A stretch of 64,000 nt of DNA. It comes from Pseudocoprococcus catus (GTDB lineage Bacteria > Bacillota > Clostridia > Lachnospirales > Lachnospiraceae). The notes below the pieces were generated by a model. It was given only the letters and a program-made list of their open reading frames with translations. It made no database searches and was not told the origin of the DNA. Shown here one piece after another: positions 49,906 to 60,005 of the stretch (positions are counted from its first letter, which is position 1; every line of letters begins with the position of its first letter). Location of the stretch: positions 334,800-398,799 of the forward strand of contig NZ_JAAXCM010000020.1 of assembly GCF_019734885.1 (NCBI RefSeq), given 5' to 3'. The translations under genes and the position numbers were made by a program.

Positions 49906-51087
49906 ATGGGAGAAATTGTAATTGCTAGTGCATGTAGAACAGCTATTGGTACATTTGGCGGTACTTTAAAGGACGTTCCGGCAGCAGAACTTGGTGCAAT
50001 CGTTGTTAAAGAAGCAGTTAAGAGAGCAGGCATCAAACCTGAGATGGTTGATGAAGTTATTTTTGGTAATGTATTACAGGCAGGTCTTGGACAGAATATC
50101 GCTCGTCAGGTTACATTAAAAGCAGGTCTTCCTATTGAGACAACAGCTATGACAATCAATATTGTTTGTGGTTCTGGATTGAAGAGTGTTGCTCTTGCAG
50201 CTAACCAGATTCTTGCAGGCGAATCTGAAATCGTTGTCTGCGGTGGTACAGAAAACATGAGTGCTGCTCCATATGCAGTTCCAAGTGCTCGTTGGGGTGC
50301 AAGAATGAACAATTCTAAGATGATCGACGTTATGGTTAACGATGGTCTGTGGGATGCTTTCAATCAGTATCATATGGGTATTACAGCAGAAAATGTTGCT
50401 GAGAAATATGGTATCACAAGAGAGATGCAGGATGAATTCGCAGTAGCTTCCCAGAGCAAAGCTGAAGCAGCAATCAAAGCCGGTAAGTTCAAAGATGAAA
50501 TCGTTCCTGTTGTTATCCATGGCAAGAAGGGTGATACAGTATTTGATACAGATGAACATCCGAAATTTGGCACAACAATCGAGAAAGTTGCTAAATTAAA
50601 ACCAGCTTTCAAGAGAGACGGCGGTACAGTTACAGCAGCTAACGCTTCCGGTATCAATGATAGTGCAGCAGCTCTGGTTGTTATGTCCAAAGAAAAAGCT
50701 GATGAATTAGGTATTAAACCTCTGGCAACAATCGTTTCCTATGCTACAGGCGGTGTAGATCCTTCAATCATGGGTGTTGGACCTGTTCCTGCAGTTACAA
50801 AGGCAATGGCCAGAGCTAATATGACAATTGATGATATTGATCTGGTTGAAGCAAATGAAGCTTTTGCAGCTCAGTCTCTGGCAGTTGCTCAGGATCTTAA
50901 GTTTGATATGAGCAAAGTCAATGTTAATGGTGGTGCAATCGCTCTCGGCCATCCAATTGGTGCATCAGGTGCCAGAATTCTTGTTACATTATTATATGAA
51001 TTACAGAAGAGAGAAGATGCTCATACAGGTCTTGCTACACTGTGTATTGGTGGCGGCCAGGGTCAGGCTCTTATCGTTAAAAAATAA
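49906..51087 (+). CDS. thlA: Acetyl-CoA acetyltransferase (thiolase)
   Basis: 393 residues, the standard length, from ATG 49906 (AAAGGGAGAA ribosome site). The nucleophile Cys is in [14 protein letters not shown]. The second active-site region is [21 protein letters not shown] and the third is [16 protein letters not shown], with the catalytic Cys. It condenses two acetyl-CoA to acetoacetyl-CoA, the entry to butyrate formation. Codon use is strongly biased (GTT, GCT, GCA), as in highly expressed genes. The other butyrate genes (crt, bcd, hbd) are not next to it. Confidence 0.96.
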   Translation: MGEIVIASACRTAIGTFGGTLKDVPAAELGAIVVKEAVKRAGIKPEMVDEVIFGNVLQAGLGQNIARQVTLKAGLPIETTAMTINIVCGSGLKSVALAANQILAGESEIVVCGGTENMSAAPYAVPSARWGARMNNSKMIDVMVNDGLWDAFNQYHMGITAENVAEKYGITREMQDEFAVASQSKAEAAIKAGKFKDEIVPVVIHGKKGDTVFDTDEHPKFGTTIEKVAKLKPAFKRDGGTVTAANASGINDSAAALVVMSKEKADELGIKPLATIVSYATGGVDPSIMGVGPVPAVTKAMARANMTIDDIDLVEANEAFAAQSLAVAQDLKFDMSKVNVNGGAIALGHPIGASGARILVTLLYELQKREDAHTGLATLCIGGGQGQALIVKK

Positions 51088-51117
51088 TTCCTTTTCTTCT
51101 AACATACATAGAGGATG

Positions 51118-51162
51118 AAAGAAAGGCTGTTTCAGAACATGTTTTGAAGCAGCCTTTTCTTT
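51118..51162 (+). terminator. Rho-independent terminator of thlA
   Basis: AAAGAAAGGCTG with TTC pairs with GAAGCAGCCTTTTCTT, and Ts follow. Confidence 0.85.
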
Positions 51163-51261
51163 GCATGAACAGAATATGCGAAAGCGCATCCTTTGCTTAC
51201 TTGCGGGAATGAAAAATCTGTGTTATGATAAAACGGATTGATGAAAAAACTGGAGGCAAAT

Positions 51262-52131
51262 ATGGATACATCGACAGATGTTCTGCAATTAATAGAGGAA
51301 TCTTATAAAACATTCAGCAAAGGGCAGAGATATATAGCAAATTATATATGTAGTAATTATGATAAAGCTGTGGATATGACAGCGGCACGCCTTGGCAAGA
51401 TCGTAGGAGTCAGTGAGTCAACGGTCGTACGTTTTGCAACGGAACTCGGCTTTAAGGGATATCCGCAGTTTCAGAAAGCGTTGGGAGAGCTTGTGAAGCA
51501 GAGATTGAGCTCTGTACAGAGAATTTCGCTGGCATACGAACGTTTATCCGAAAGTCCGGATCTTATATCTTCCGTCATTAATAATGATATTCAGAATTTA
51601 AAGCATACGGAAGAAATGCTCGACCGAGAAGCTTTTTACAAAGCCGTAGATTTGATTGGAGATGCCAGAAAGATTTATGTGATCGGCGGCAGGAGCTGCA
51701 GTACACTGGCTTCATTTTTGAGCTATTATCTCAACTATATATTTGATGATGTCCGCTTGATACGTTCTGACAGTGTGACAGAGTCTATTGAAGAAATCCA
51801 TCGCATTGGTGATGAGGATGTGATTATTGCAATCAGTTTTCCACGTTATTCCGTAAAGACAATTCAGACAGTTTCTTTTGCAAAGAACCGTAAGGCGAAG
51901 ATTATTGCGATTACAGATGGTGCGCAGTCACCGCTGGCCAAGTATGCGGACTGTTCAATTTATGCCGGCAGCGATATGGTTTCATTTGTGGATTCCCTTG
52001 TGGCTCCTCTTAGTGTGGTGAACGTATTGCTGGCAGCATTGAGTATGCGGTATAAAGATTCTGTGACAGATACAATGTTGTCTATGGAATCAATATGGAA
52101 CACGATGAATGAATATGAACATATTGATTAA
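51262..52131 (+). CDS. MurR/RpiR family transcriptional regulator
   Basis: 289 residues from ATG 51262 (CTGGAGG ribosome site). The N-terminal RpiR helix-turn-helix domain has FSKGQRYIANYICSNYDKAVDMTAARLGKIVGVSESTVVRFATELGFKGYPQFQKAL. The C-terminal SIS domain has VIGGRSCSTLASFLSYYL and AISFPRYSVKTIQTVSFAK. This family senses phosphosugars. Its gene is followed 21 bp later by the BaiN-like flavoprotein gene, but no sugar operon is adjacent, so the regulon is unknown. Confidence 0.93.
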   Translation: MDTSTDVLQLIEESYKTFSKGQRYIANYICSNYDKAVDMTAARLGKIVGVSESTVVRFATELGFKGYPQFQKALGELVKQRLSSVQRISLAYERLSESPDLISSVINNDIQNLKHTEEMLDREAFYKAVDLIGDARKIYVIGGRSCSTLASFLSYYLNYIFDDVRLIRSDSVTESIEEIHRIGDEDVIIAISFPRYSVKTIQTVSFAKNRKAKIIAITDGAQSPLAKYADCSIYAGSDMVSFVDSLVAPLSVVNVLLAALSMRYKDSVTDTMLSMESIWNTMNEYEHID

Positions 52132-52152
52132 AGAATCCGGATGGAGTTTTAT

Positions 52153-53400
52153 ATGAGAAAGATAATAATCATCGGCGGCGGTGCTGCCGGTATGTTTGCG
52201 GCCATTTCGGCAGCAGATGAACATACAGAAGTTCATATATATGAACATAATGAGAAGCTTGGAAAGAAGCTGTTTATCACAGGAAAGGGACGCTGCAATA
52301 TTACCAATGGCTGTGATGATGTGGAAGAATTGCTGGCGCATGTGGTCACAAACGCCAGATTTTTGTATTCGGCATTTTATACATTCAGTAATCAGGATAT
52401 GATGCAGTTTCTATCTGATCAGGGACTGAAATTGAAAACTGAGAGAGGACAGAGAGTATTTCCGGTTTCAGATAAGTCCTCAGATGTGATTCGGACATTG
52501 GAACGGGTATTAAAGGACAGAGGTGTTTATATTCATCTCCGACAGGAAGTGAAAGAACTGCTGGTTGAGAATGGTGAGATTTGTGGAATCCGACTGTCTG
52601 ACGGACAAAAGGTCAATGCGGATACCGTTATTATCGCTACAGGCGGCATGTCCTATCCTTCCACAGGTTCAACAGGGGATGGTTATCGTATGGCGGAAGC
52701 TGCAGGCCATCATGTAACAAAAAGAGTACCGTCTCTTGTACCGATGACAGTTGCTGATGAATGGTGTCCGGAACTTCAGGGATTATCTTTGAAGAACATT
52801 ACATTTACCATGAAATGCGGCAAGAAGAATTTCTATCAGGAATTTGGGGAAATGATGTTTACGCATTTTGGTATCACCGGACCTGTTGTATTGAGCGGAA
52901 GTACACATCTTGCTCCATATCTGAAGAAAGGAACGGTAACAGCGGAGATCGACCTGAAACCGTCACTGACAGATGAGCAGTTGGATGCCCGGCTTCTCAG
53001 GGATTTTGAGAAGAATATCAATAAGCAGATCAGGAACTCTCTGTCAGAGCTTCTGCCGGCAAGTATGATTCCGATCATTATCAGATTATCGGGAATTGAT
53101 CCTTATACTGTCGTACATGATGTAACCAGACAGCAGCGACAGACACTGGTACATGTGATGCATCATCTGACCATGACGGTGACAGGGGTGCGCGGATTTA
53201 ATGAAGCCATCATTACCCAGGGCGGCATTCGTGTCAAAGATGTAGATCCGAGCACAATGGAATCGAAGCTTATAAAGGGACTGTATTTTGCCGGTGAAGT
53301 GTTGGATCTGGACGCTGTTACAGGCGGATATAATCTTCAGATTGCCTGGTCAACTGCTTATCTGGCAGGAAAATCTGCAGCAGGAGCGATCACAGAGTAA
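52153..53400 (+). CDS. BaiN/HI0933-family NAD(P)/FAD-dependent oxidoreductase
   Basis: 415 residues from ATG 52153. The FAD-binding motif is IIIGGGAAGMFAAISAADE with GKKLFITGKGRCNITNG behind it. The C-terminal signature GLYFAGEVLDLDAVTGGYNLQIAWSTAYLAG is typical of the HI0933/YhiN family. Some members reduce bile acids (BaiN) but most have no known substrate. It is 13 bp upstream of cmk, which is a common position in Clostridia. Confidence 0.92.
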   Translation: MRKIIIIGGGAAGMFAAISAADEHTEVHIYEHNEKLGKKLFITGKGRCNITNGCDDVEELLAHVVTNARFLYSAFYTFSNQDMMQFLSDQGLKLKTERGQRVFPVSDKSSDVIRTLERVLKDRGVYIHLRQEVKELLVENGEICGIRLSDGQKVNADTVIIATGGMSYPSTGSTGDGYRMAEAAGHHVTKRVPSLVPMTVADEWCPELQGLSLKNITFTMKCGKKNFYQEFGEMMFTHFGITGPVVLSGSTHLAPYLKKGTVTAEIDLKPSLTDEQLDARLLRDFEKNINKQIRNSLSELLPASMIPIIIRLSGIDPYTVVHDVTRQQRQTLVHVMHHLTMTVTGVRGFNEAIITQGGIRVKDVDPSTMESKLIKGLYFAGEVLDLDAVTGGYNLQIAWSTAYLAGKSAAGAITE

Positions 53401-53413
53401 AGGAATGAAAAAG

Positions 53414-54085
53414 ATGAGTATAAATGTAGCAATTGATGGACCGGCAGGCGCAGGCAAGAGTACGATTGCCAGGATGCTTGCCAGAGAATTGAATTATATT
53501 TATGTAGATACAGGAGCAATGTATCGTGCCATGGCACTTTATATGATCGAACACAAAATAGATGTCAGCCATCTGGATGAAGTCGGAAGTGCCTGCGATG
53601 CCATTACAATTGATATTCAATACAGTGCCGGTGAACAGCAGGTGATCCTGAATGGAAAGAATGTCAATGACTTTATCCGGACTGAGACAGTCAGTGAGAT
53701 GTCCAGCAAGATTTCTGCTATACCGGAAGTAAGAGAGAAATTGCTTTCGCTGCAGCGATCTCTGGCGGCGGCAGAGAATGTGATCATGGACGGCAGAGAC
53801 ATTGGCACGCATGTACTGCCGAATGCAGATGTGAAGATTTTTTTGACGGCAGATGCACATGTTCGTGCTGTTCGGCGTTATGAAGAATTTATAGCCAAGG
53901 GTGTCAGTTGTACATTGGAGAATGTTGAAAGAGAAGTTATCGAACGGGATGAACGGGATATGAATCGGGCCATTGCACCGTTGAAACAGGCTGAAGACGC
54001 TGTCAGAGTGGATACTTCAGCTATGACTATTGAGGAAGTTGTCTGTTATCTGAAAAAGCTGATTGGACAGGCTGTTGCGAGGTAA
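53414..54085 (+). CDS. cmk: Cytidylate kinase
   Basis: 223 residues from ATG 53414; an ATG at 53405 abuts the AAAGGA ribosome site, and longer versions starting inside the flavoprotein gene are unlikely. P-loop DGPAGAGKSTIAR, then YVDTGAMYRA, MDGRDIGTHVLPNADVKIFLTAD and RDERDMNRAIAPLKQA. Phosphorylates CMP and dCMP. It is followed after 6 bp by ispH-rpsA, the usual clostridial order. Confidence 0.96.
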   Translation: MSINVAIDGPAGAGKSTIARMLARELNYIYVDTGAMYRAMALYMIEHKIDVSHLDEVGSACDAITIDIQYSAGEQQVILNGKNVNDFIRTETVSEMSSKISAIPEVREKLLSLQRSLAAAENVIMDGRDIGTHVLPNADVKIFLTADAHVRAVRRYEEFIAKGVSCTLENVEREVIERDERDMNRAIAPLKQAEDAVRVDTSAMTIEEVVCYLKKLIGQAVAR

Positions 54086-54091
54086 GTTTCT

Positions 54092-56005
54092 ATGAGAAAT
54101 GTTATACTGGCCAAGACTGCCGGCTTCTGCTTCGGTGTTCGCCGGGCGGTGGACATGGCCTATGGTCTGGCAGGAAAGCACAAAGTCTATACCTACGGTC
54201 CGATTATACATAATGAGACCGTTGTAGATGATCTTGAATCAAAGGGAGTGAGAGTGGTTCATTCCATTGATGAAGCAGCCGGCCTTCGCGGAGGAACGAT
54301 GATCATCCGTTCTCATGGGGCATCAAAGAATGAAATTAATCTTTTGAAACAGATGGGATTTGAAATTGTGGATGCCACATGTCCTTTTGTTAAGAAGATC
54401 CATCGGATAGTTGAAGATTTCAGCGGCCAGGGTTATGGTATTGTTATTATAGGCAGTGCTGCACATCCTGAGGTTCAAGCAATCAGCGGCTGGTGCAAGG
54501 AACCGCCGGTGATCATCGAATCAGTGGAAGAAGCAGAGAATTTTTCGCCTGATCCGGACAAAAAATTGTGCCTTGTGTCACAAACGACATTTAATTACAA
54601 TAAATTTCAATTATTAGTTGAAATTATTTCAAAAAAGGGTTATGATATAAGATGTCTAAATACTATATGTAATGCGACAGAGGAACGCCAGTCAGAAGCC
54701 CGGGATATAGCCGGACGCGTTGATGCGATGATTGTCATCGGCGGAAGACAAAGTTCCAATACGCAGAAATTATATGATATTTGCAAAAACGAATGTAAAA
54801 ATACTTACTATATACAGACACTTGTTGACTTGGATTTGAAGACATTTGAATCTATAGGTAATGTAGGTATTACAGCAGGGGCATCGACCCCAAATAATAT
54901 TATCGAGGAGGTTCACACCAATATGTCAGAAATGGGTAATGAACAGAGTTTTGAACAGATGCTGGAAGCATCATTAAAAACTATCAGAACAGGAGAAGTC
55001 GTTGAAGGTACCGTCATCGATGTTAAAGAAGACGAGATCATTCTTAATATAGGCTACAAAGCAGACGGAATCATCACGAGAAATGAGTATTCCAATACAT
55101 CTAATCTTGATCTCAGAACAGTTGTTAATGTCGGCGATACAATGCAGGCTAAGGTTCTGAAAGTAAATGATGGTGAAGGTCAGGTTCTCTTAACATACAA
55201 GAGACTGCTTGCTGAAAGAGGCAATAAGAGAATTGAAGAAGCTTACAACAACAAGGAAGTACTTACAGCGAAAGTTGCTAATGTCCTTGAGGGCGGTTTA
55301 AGCGTTGTGGTAGAAGAAGCAAGAGTATTTATCCCTGCAAGCCTTGTTTCCGATACTTATGAGAAGAACCTGTCCAAGTATCAGGATCAGGAAATCTCTT
55401 TTGTTATCACAGAATTCAACCCTCGCAAGAGAAGAATCATCGGTGATAGAAAACAGCTCATCCTTGCTGAAAAAGCTCAGAAACAGAAAGAATTATTTGA
55501 AAAGATTAATATCGGTGATACAGTTGAAGGCCGCGTAAAGAATGTAACAGATTTCGGTGCATTCATTGATCTTGGCGGTGCAGATGGTCTTCTTCATATT
55601 TCAGAGATGTCCTGGGGCAGAGTTGAGAATCCAAAGAAGGTTCTTAAAGTCGGCGATACACTGAAAGTCCTGATCAAAGATATTCAGGGCGAGAAGATTG
55701 CATTAAGCCTGAAATTCCCAGAAACAAATCCATGGCTTACAGCTGCTGAAAAATATGCAGTAGGCAATGTTGTTGAAGGTAAAGTAGCAAGAATGACAGA
55801 CTTTGGTGCATTTGTTGAACTGGAGCCAGGTGTAGATGCTCTCCTTCATGTATCTCAGATCTCAAGAGATCATGTAGACAAACCATCAGATGTTCTTTCT
55901 TATGGTCAGGTTATTACAGCAAAGGTTGTTGATTTCAATGAAGAATCCCAGAAGATCAGCCTGAGCATGAAAGCACTGGATACAAAAGAAGAAACTGAAG
56001 AATAA
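54092..56005 (+). CDS. IspH - ribosomal protein S1 fusion
   Basis: 637 residues. Residues 1-277 are 4-hydroxy-3-methylbut-2-enyl diphosphate reductase (last step of the MEP isoprenoid pathway), with the three iron-sulfur cysteines in [22 protein letters not shown] and [11 protein letters not shown], and the end motif TPNNIIEEV. Residues ~300-630 hold four S1 RNA-binding domains, the last two being the most canonical ([24 protein letters not shown] and the following repeat). Such fusions are known in Clostridia. Codon use becomes more biased after the junction, and an internal ribosome site with an in-frame ATG (54923) sits exactly at it. Confidence 0.95.
   Translation: MRNVILAKTAGFCFGVRRAVDMAYGLAGKHKVYTYGPIIHNETVVDDLESKGVRVVHSIDEAAGLRGGTMIIRSHGASKNEINLLKQMGFEIVDATCPFVKKIHRIVEDFSGQGYGIVIIGSAAHPEVQAISGWCKEPPVIIESVEEAENFSPDPDKKLCLVSQTTFNYNKFQLLVEIISKKGYDIRCLNTICNATEERQSEARDIAGRVDAMIVIGGRQSSNTQKLYDICKNECKNTYYIQTLVDLDLKTFESIGNVGITAGASTPNNIIEEVHTNMSEMGNEQSFEQMLEASLKTIRTGEVVEGTVIDVKEDEIILNIGYKADGIITRNEYSNTSNLDLRTVVNVGDTMQAKVLKVNDGEGQVLLTYKRLLAERGNKRIEEAYNNKEVLTAKVANVLEGGLSVVVEEARVFIPASLVSDTYEKNLSKYQDQEISFVITEFNPRKRRIIGDRKQLILAEKAQKQKELFEKINIGDTVEGRVKNVTDFGAFIDLGGADGLLHISEMSWGRVENPKKVLKVGDTLKVLIKDIQGEKIALSLKFPETNPWLTAAEKYAVGNVVEGKVARMTDFGAFVELEPGVDALLHVSQISRDHVDKPSDVLSYGQVITAKVVDFNEESQKISLSMKALDTKEETEE
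54905..54925 (+). promoter_or_regulatory. Internal ribosome-binding site and start for the S1 part
   Basis: GAGGAGGT (54905-54912) lies 10-11 nt before an in-frame ATG at 54923, exactly between the IspH and S1 domains. It would give a free S1-like protein of 360 residues. The Glu-Glu-Val codons forming it encode a conserved IspH motif, so selection for protein sequence may explain part of it. Confidence 0.5.
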
Positions 56006-56019
56006 TTTTTGAATTCAGG

Positions 56020-56060
56020 AGAGGCTTTGCCTGCTGTTGGCAGGTAGGGCCTCTTTTTTC
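56020..56060 (+). terminator. Rho-independent terminator behind ispH-rpsA
   Basis: AGAGGC (56020-56025) and GCCTCT (56049-56054) with an inner GCCTGC/GCAGG stem, then a T run. Confidence 0.8.
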
Positions 56061-56075
56061 TCAAGGAGGTTTTAT

Positions 56076-56855
56076 ATGCAGCCGTACTATGCCATAAAGT
56101 TAAAATGCTTTATCCTGCGTCTGATGATGGGGTGTTCCCTTTTGCTTATTTCTATAGGGATTACCGTATCCATTGTACAGGAGATAATGGAAAGTTATGA
56201 TATCAACAGCAAACTGGCGTATATATTGGGGCTGGTAATTTGTGCATTGATGGTCTTACTGGGTGTCTGGCTGATTTATCAGGCATTTCATTTTGAAAGG
56301 TTTGTTTTTGGCAAAAGCAAATCAGGCTATGTGCTGCTGAAGAAAGATATGCAGAATGAATCTGTTGTCAGTGCTGGTGATCTGATCGTGACAGACCAGT
56401 TTTTGCTGCTTTTTTCATTGCATTTATTGAATATGTGCAAAGTGATCCGTCTGGATAACATTATTGCCTGTTTTGAGGATCCTGTTTATGGAACGGTTGC
56501 AAAGCCTTCAGAATACACTTTATTTATTTATGACAGGGATTTCAAATGTCATACAATTGTTCTGGATGCAAAGCAGTCGGAAGCAGGGCATCTTGCCAAG
56601 CTGAAGATCAGTCAGACACATCCGTGGATTTATGCTGTCAGCAGAGATACATTTCTTGACAGGACGATGACCAAGAATGGCAGGCGTAATTTCTTAAATG
56701 AGATAGAGAAGAGAAAGTACAAGATGTCTTCTCATGTCAATGTGGAAGCTGAAGCAGAGACGGAGATTGACCAGATGGTCAGCGATACCAGAAAGAAACT
56801 GGATTTTCATTCCATCCTTGGAAAAACCGATAAAAACCAACAGAAGAAAAAATAA
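56076..56855 (+). CDS. Two-helix membrane protein of unknown function
   Basis: 259 residues from ATG 56076 behind a strong AAGGAGG. Two membrane helices (about 11-35 and 44-66) are followed by a cytoplasmic domain of ~190 residues with mixed alpha/beta character (SGYVLLKKDMQNE, IYDRDFKCHTIVLDAKQS) and a Lys/Glu-rich end. I do not recognise the family. The soluble part looks somewhat like a PH-type domain following a helical hairpin, but that is a guess. It is a single gene, flanked by terminators. Confidence 0.7.
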   Translation: MQPYYAIKLKCFILRLMMGCSLLLISIGITVSIVQEIMESYDINSKLAYILGLVICALMVLLGVWLIYQAFHFERFVFGKSKSGYVLLKKDMQNESVVSAGDLIVTDQFLLLFSLHLLNMCKVIRLDNIIACFEDPVYGTVAKPSEYTLFIYDRDFKCHTIVLDAKQSEAGHLAKLKISQTHPWIYAVSRDTFLDRTMTKNGRRNFLNEIEKRKYKMSSHVNVEAEAETEIDQMVSDTRKKLDFHSILGKTDKNQQKKK

Positions 56856-56900
56856 AATGAGTATGTGGAAGAATGAGGTCATTTTTCCACATACTCATTT
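56855..56900. terminator. Bidirectional terminator between convergent genes
   Basis: AAATGAGTATGTGGAA (56855-56870) and its perfect 16-bp complement (56885-56900) flank a 14-nt loop that itself holds AATGA/TCATT. A/T-rich ends serve both strands. The left arm begins at the last base of the upstream TAA. Confidence 0.88.
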
Positions 56901-56948
56901 CATTTACGCGAGCAACAAGCCAAAGTACGTGCCTGCACAAGACCTTGG

Positions 56949-57072
56949 CGTTGCTAAGCGCCAGTGGCGCTTGTTTAGCAACGACCGAAACGGAGTGTAG
57001 AGGCCGCGATAACCTGAGAAACTCGCGGAGCGTGTTTCTCATAGTTTGTAAAATCTGCAAGATCGGAGATTT
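56949..57072. repeat. Three further hairpins in the convergent gap
   Basis: CGTTGCTAA (56949-56957) with TTAGCAACG (56975-56983), and inside it GCGCC-AGT-GGCGC; TGAGAAAC (57015-57022) with GTTTCTCA (57034-57041); AAAATCT (about 57050) with AGATTTT (ends near 57073). Together with the terminator this makes four stems in ~220 bp. A repeat element of this genome or a structured RNA is possible. Confidence 0.65.
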
Positions 57073-58154
57073 TAATGGATCAGAGACTTTTTGATCAGGA
57101 TGCTTAAATAATGTTTTAAATCATCAGGATGCTCTTCAAAACGATTGGTATCATATGCAATAAAAAAATGTGTACTGTCATAAGATTCTCTGAAACAAGG
57201 CTGCAGAGAAGTATCCGCGGCCGGAAGGAAAACACCGTTCTGGCGAACATAACAGGTGGCGGCGGTGGCCTTCTGTCGGTAAGCTTTGTCAACATAGCAG
57301 GCAATGGATCGGTGAACAGCCTGATCTTCTTTTGGAAGATAGTAGTAATCTTTGGCGGGACCCGGAAGAAAATACTTTAATTCACCCTGAAACATGGGGA
57401 TGCGAAGCAGTGCGGAGGCTTTAGTTAGCGAAAGAAAGAAATATACACCAGAAGCTTGAATCGGAACCGGAACCGCTGTTTTTAAAGATAAAGTGAAAGA
57501 GCAGAAGCGGCCATCTGTTTCACAATGCTCTATGGCATCAAATTCACCTCTGAAAAACTGTGCATAAGCTATCAGGGAATAAAGGGAGAGCAGTCCGATC
57601 ATATCCGCATCGTGATGGCTGATAAGCTGTGTCTGCAGTTTGTTGTCGCCGGAAAGTTCCCATGCGGTGTAGCATTTAATCAGCTCCTTTGGTGCAGTGT
57701 GCTCTGAACGATGATAATGAACAAAATGCTCGGCTGTTTCTTTTTTGATATCTGCAAAGGACAGCAGATGTTTGTAGGGTGAAAGGCTTTTCTGGATATC
57801 CAGCTGGCGGATGTTCTCAAAAAGACGATGCTCTGTGTCTGAAAAGAAATCTGAATCGCTGTAGTTTCTCCAGCGTTCTTCCAGAAAACGGTATGTAAAA
57901 CTATGGCCGCCATAGGTTAGAACCTGATGGTAACCGGTCAGAATCTGTTGGAAAACTTCCATCAATTTGCGTTCATCCATGCGTTTCTCTGCAAGAAGGC
58001 AGCGAAAATGCCAGCCATTGTTCTCCATCCATCCCAGGCCGATCATAAAAACAAAGGCATTGCGAGGGGAAAGACCGGTCGTTTCGATGTTCAGGAGAAG
58101 AGTGCTGTCGCCGATCTGTATATCTGATGAATAAAAAGTATCAAAAGTAAGCAT
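57072..58154 (-). CDS. YprB-like ribonuclease H-like domain protein with altered active site
   Basis: 360 residues from ATG 58154, behind AGGAGG; upstream in-frame residues overlap the ruvA region and lack a ribosome site. The N-terminal DnaQ/YprB-type domain shows LLLNIETTGLSP at 19-30, where the family has D-I-E, so Asn22 replaces the first metal-binding Asp. LTYGGHSFTYRFLEERW follows, with Thr87 at the second Asp. Glu24 and HHDADMIGLLSLY (Asp184) remain. The C-terminal half has no recognised domain. It is likely a nuclease homologue with reduced or no activity. It is divergent from ruvA. Confidence 0.75.
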   Translation of the reverse strand: MLTFDTFYSSDIQIGDSTLLLNIETTGLSPRNAFVFMIGLGWMENNGWHFRCLLAEKRMDERKLMEVFQQILTGYHQVLTYGGHSFTYRFLEERWRNYSDSDFFSDTEHRLFENIRQLDIQKSLSPYKHLLSFADIKKETAEHFVHYHRSEHTAPKELIKCYTAWELSGDNKLQTQLISHHDADMIGLLSLYSLIAYAQFFRGEFDAIEHCETDGRFCSFTLSLKTAVPVPIQASGVYFFLSLTKASALLRIPMFQGELKYFLPGPAKDYYYLPKEDQAVHRSIACYVDKAYRQKATAATCYVRQNGVFLPAADTSLQPCFRESYDSTHFFIAYDTNRFEEHPDDLKHYLSILIKKSLIH

Positions 58155-58261
58155 AAGAGGACCTCCTGTCCGTATCTTATCACAAAATCGAACATTTGAA
58201 CAGTCTCTACTGGACTGAACAGCTGTTTTGTGGTATGATGATTTCCGAAGGAGTGAAAGTC

Positions 58262-58879
58262 GTGATAGCATTTATTCAGGGAGAATTATGTGAAGTCGGA
58301 CAAGATACGATTATTGTTGCCTGTCAGGGCATTGGATATGAAATTCAGGTGCCGGTATCTGTGGCGCAGTCGCTGCCGGATCCGGGCAGCAGAGTTAAAA
58401 TATATACTTATACTTATGTAAGAGAAGATGCCTTGGGATTATTTGGTTTTCTGACCAGGGATGACCTGACTGTTTTTAAATTGCTGATTACAGTGAATGG
58501 TGTGGGGCCTAAAGCTGCATTGGCCATTTTATCCTCTATGACGGCGGATGAGCTGCGGTTTGCAATTCTGGCTGAAGATGCCAAGGCTATTTCCAAAGCG
58601 CCGGGTATCGGTCCGAAGACAGCTAAGCGTATGATTATTGAATTAAAGGATAAGCTGGATCTTGAGTCAATGATTGACAATCATGGAGATTCGTCGACAT
58701 ATGCCGCAGGAAACGCTGAGGCAGCAGCTTCAGTTCGGGATGAAGTTATTATGGCGCTGACAGCGCTTGGTTACAGCAATACGGAGGCAGTACGTGCGGT
58801 ACGTGCTGTTTCAGGAGCAGACGAGATGGACAGCGAGACTTTATTGAAGCAGGCGCTGAAGAAGATTATGGTATTTTAG
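58262..58879 (+). CDS. ruvA: Holliday junction branch migration protein RuvA
   Basis: 205 residues from GTG 58262 behind AAGGAG; the sequence then reads M-IAFIQGELCEVG, the normal RuvA start. The OB fold is followed by helix-hairpin-helix motifs (LLITVNGVGPKAALAIL and ISKAPGIGPKTAKRMIIELKDKL) and the C-terminal RuvB-contact domain (VIMALTALGYSNTEAVRAV). Binds four-way junctions. ruvB follows after 10 bp; ruvC is absent, as in most Firmicutes. Confidence 0.96.
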   Translation: MIAFIQGELCEVGQDTIIVACQGIGYEIQVPVSVAQSLPDPGSRVKIYTYTYVREDALGLFGFLTRDDLTVFKLLITVNGVGPKAALAILSSMTADELRFAILAEDAKAISKAPGIGPKTAKRMIIELKDKLDLESMIDNHGDSSTYAAGNAEAAASVRDEVIMALTALGYSNTEAVRAVRAVSGADEMDSETLLKQALKKIMVF

Positions 58880-58889
58880 GTGACGGACA

Positions 58890-59891
58890 ATGGCAAAACG
58901 AATTATTACAACTGAGTTTGCAGAGGAAGATATAAAGATTGAGAATCACCTGCGGCCTCAGCTTCTGAAAGATTACATCGGACAGCAGAAAGTGAAAGAT
59001 ACTCTTTCTATTTATATTGAAGCAGCCAGACAGAGGGAAGAACCTTTAGATCATGTCCTTTTTTATGGACCGCCGGGACTGGGCAAGACGACCTTGGCTG
59101 GAATTATTGCCAATGAGATGGGTGTGAAGATGAAGGTGACGTCTGGTCCGGCTATCGAGAAGCCGGGAGAAATTGCGGCCATATTGAACAATCTGTCAGA
59201 AGGGGATGTTCTTTTTATTGATGAAATCCATCGGCTGAACAGACAGGTAGAAGAAGTCCTTTATCCGGCGATGGAGGATTTTGCCATCGATATTGTGATC
59301 GGAAAGGGTGCTGCAGCCAGATCTATTCGATTGGATCTCCCGAAATTCACACTGGTGGGTGCGACGACGAGAGCCGGCCTTTTGACAGCACCGTTGAGAG
59401 ATCGTTTTGGTGTTGTCAGCCGACTGGAGTTTTATTCAACAAGGGATCTGATGACAATTATCAGAAGATCCGCGGATGTTCTGCATGTGAAGATTGATGA
59501 ACGGGGAGCAGAAGAACTTGCCAGACGGTCAAGGGGGACACCGCGTCTTGCCAATCGTTTGCTGAAGCGAGTGAGGGATTATGCACAGGTTTGTCATGAC
59601 GGTGTGATCACTTTGCAGGTTGCCAATGAAGCACTGGATCTTCTGGATGTAGATAAGTATGGATTGGATCAGTCAGATAGGAATATTCTCTTTACCATGA
59701 TGGAGAAATTCGGCGGCGGGCCTGTGGGACTTGATACACTGGCAGCGGCGCTGGGAGAGGATTCAGGGACATTGGAGGATGTCTATGAGCCTTATTTGAT
59801 CAAGAACGGCTTTATACAGCGGACGCCACGGGGAAGAGTTGTCACAGAACTCGCCAGAGTCCATTGCGGTATTCCAAAAGAGCAGCTTTAA
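58890..59891 (+). CDS. ruvB: Holliday junction branch migration DNA helicase RuvB
   Basis: 333 residues. AAA+ motifs are Walker [14 protein letters not shown], Walker [16 protein letters not shown], sensor 1 LVGATTRAG and arginine-finger region TAPLRDRFG. The C-terminal winged helix includes [16 protein letters not shown]. Drives branch migration with RuvA. The gene pair ruvAB is intact. Confidence 0.97.
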   Translation: MAKRIITTEFAEEDIKIENHLRPQLLKDYIGQQKVKDTLSIYIEAARQREEPLDHVLFYGPPGLGKTTLAGIIANEMGVKMKVTSGPAIEKPGEIAAILNNLSEGDVLFIDEIHRLNRQVEEVLYPAMEDFAIDIVIGKGAAARSIRLDLPKFTLVGATTRAGLLTAPLRDRFGVVSRLEFYSTRDLMTIIRRSADVLHVKIDERGAEELARRSRGTPRLANRLLKRVRDYAQVCHDGVITLQVANEALDLLDVDKYGLDQSDRNILFTMMEKFGGGPVGLDTLAAALGEDSGTLEDVYEPYLIKNGFIQRTPRGRVVTELARVHCGIPKEQL

Positions 59892-60005
59892 GGAATTAAG
59901 ACTTGTAATTCCGGATAATTCGTTTATAATATATGGAAGATGTCTCAAACTTTTGACCAGATGAGGCAGATGTTTGTAGTAACTGAAGATGAAGGAGGAT
60001 ATGGA

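Noticed and set aside
53288-53413. Longer N-terminus for cytidylate kinase
   Set aside because: The extra residues come from reading inside the flavoprotein gene in another frame; the kinase begins with the P-loop region directly after 53414.
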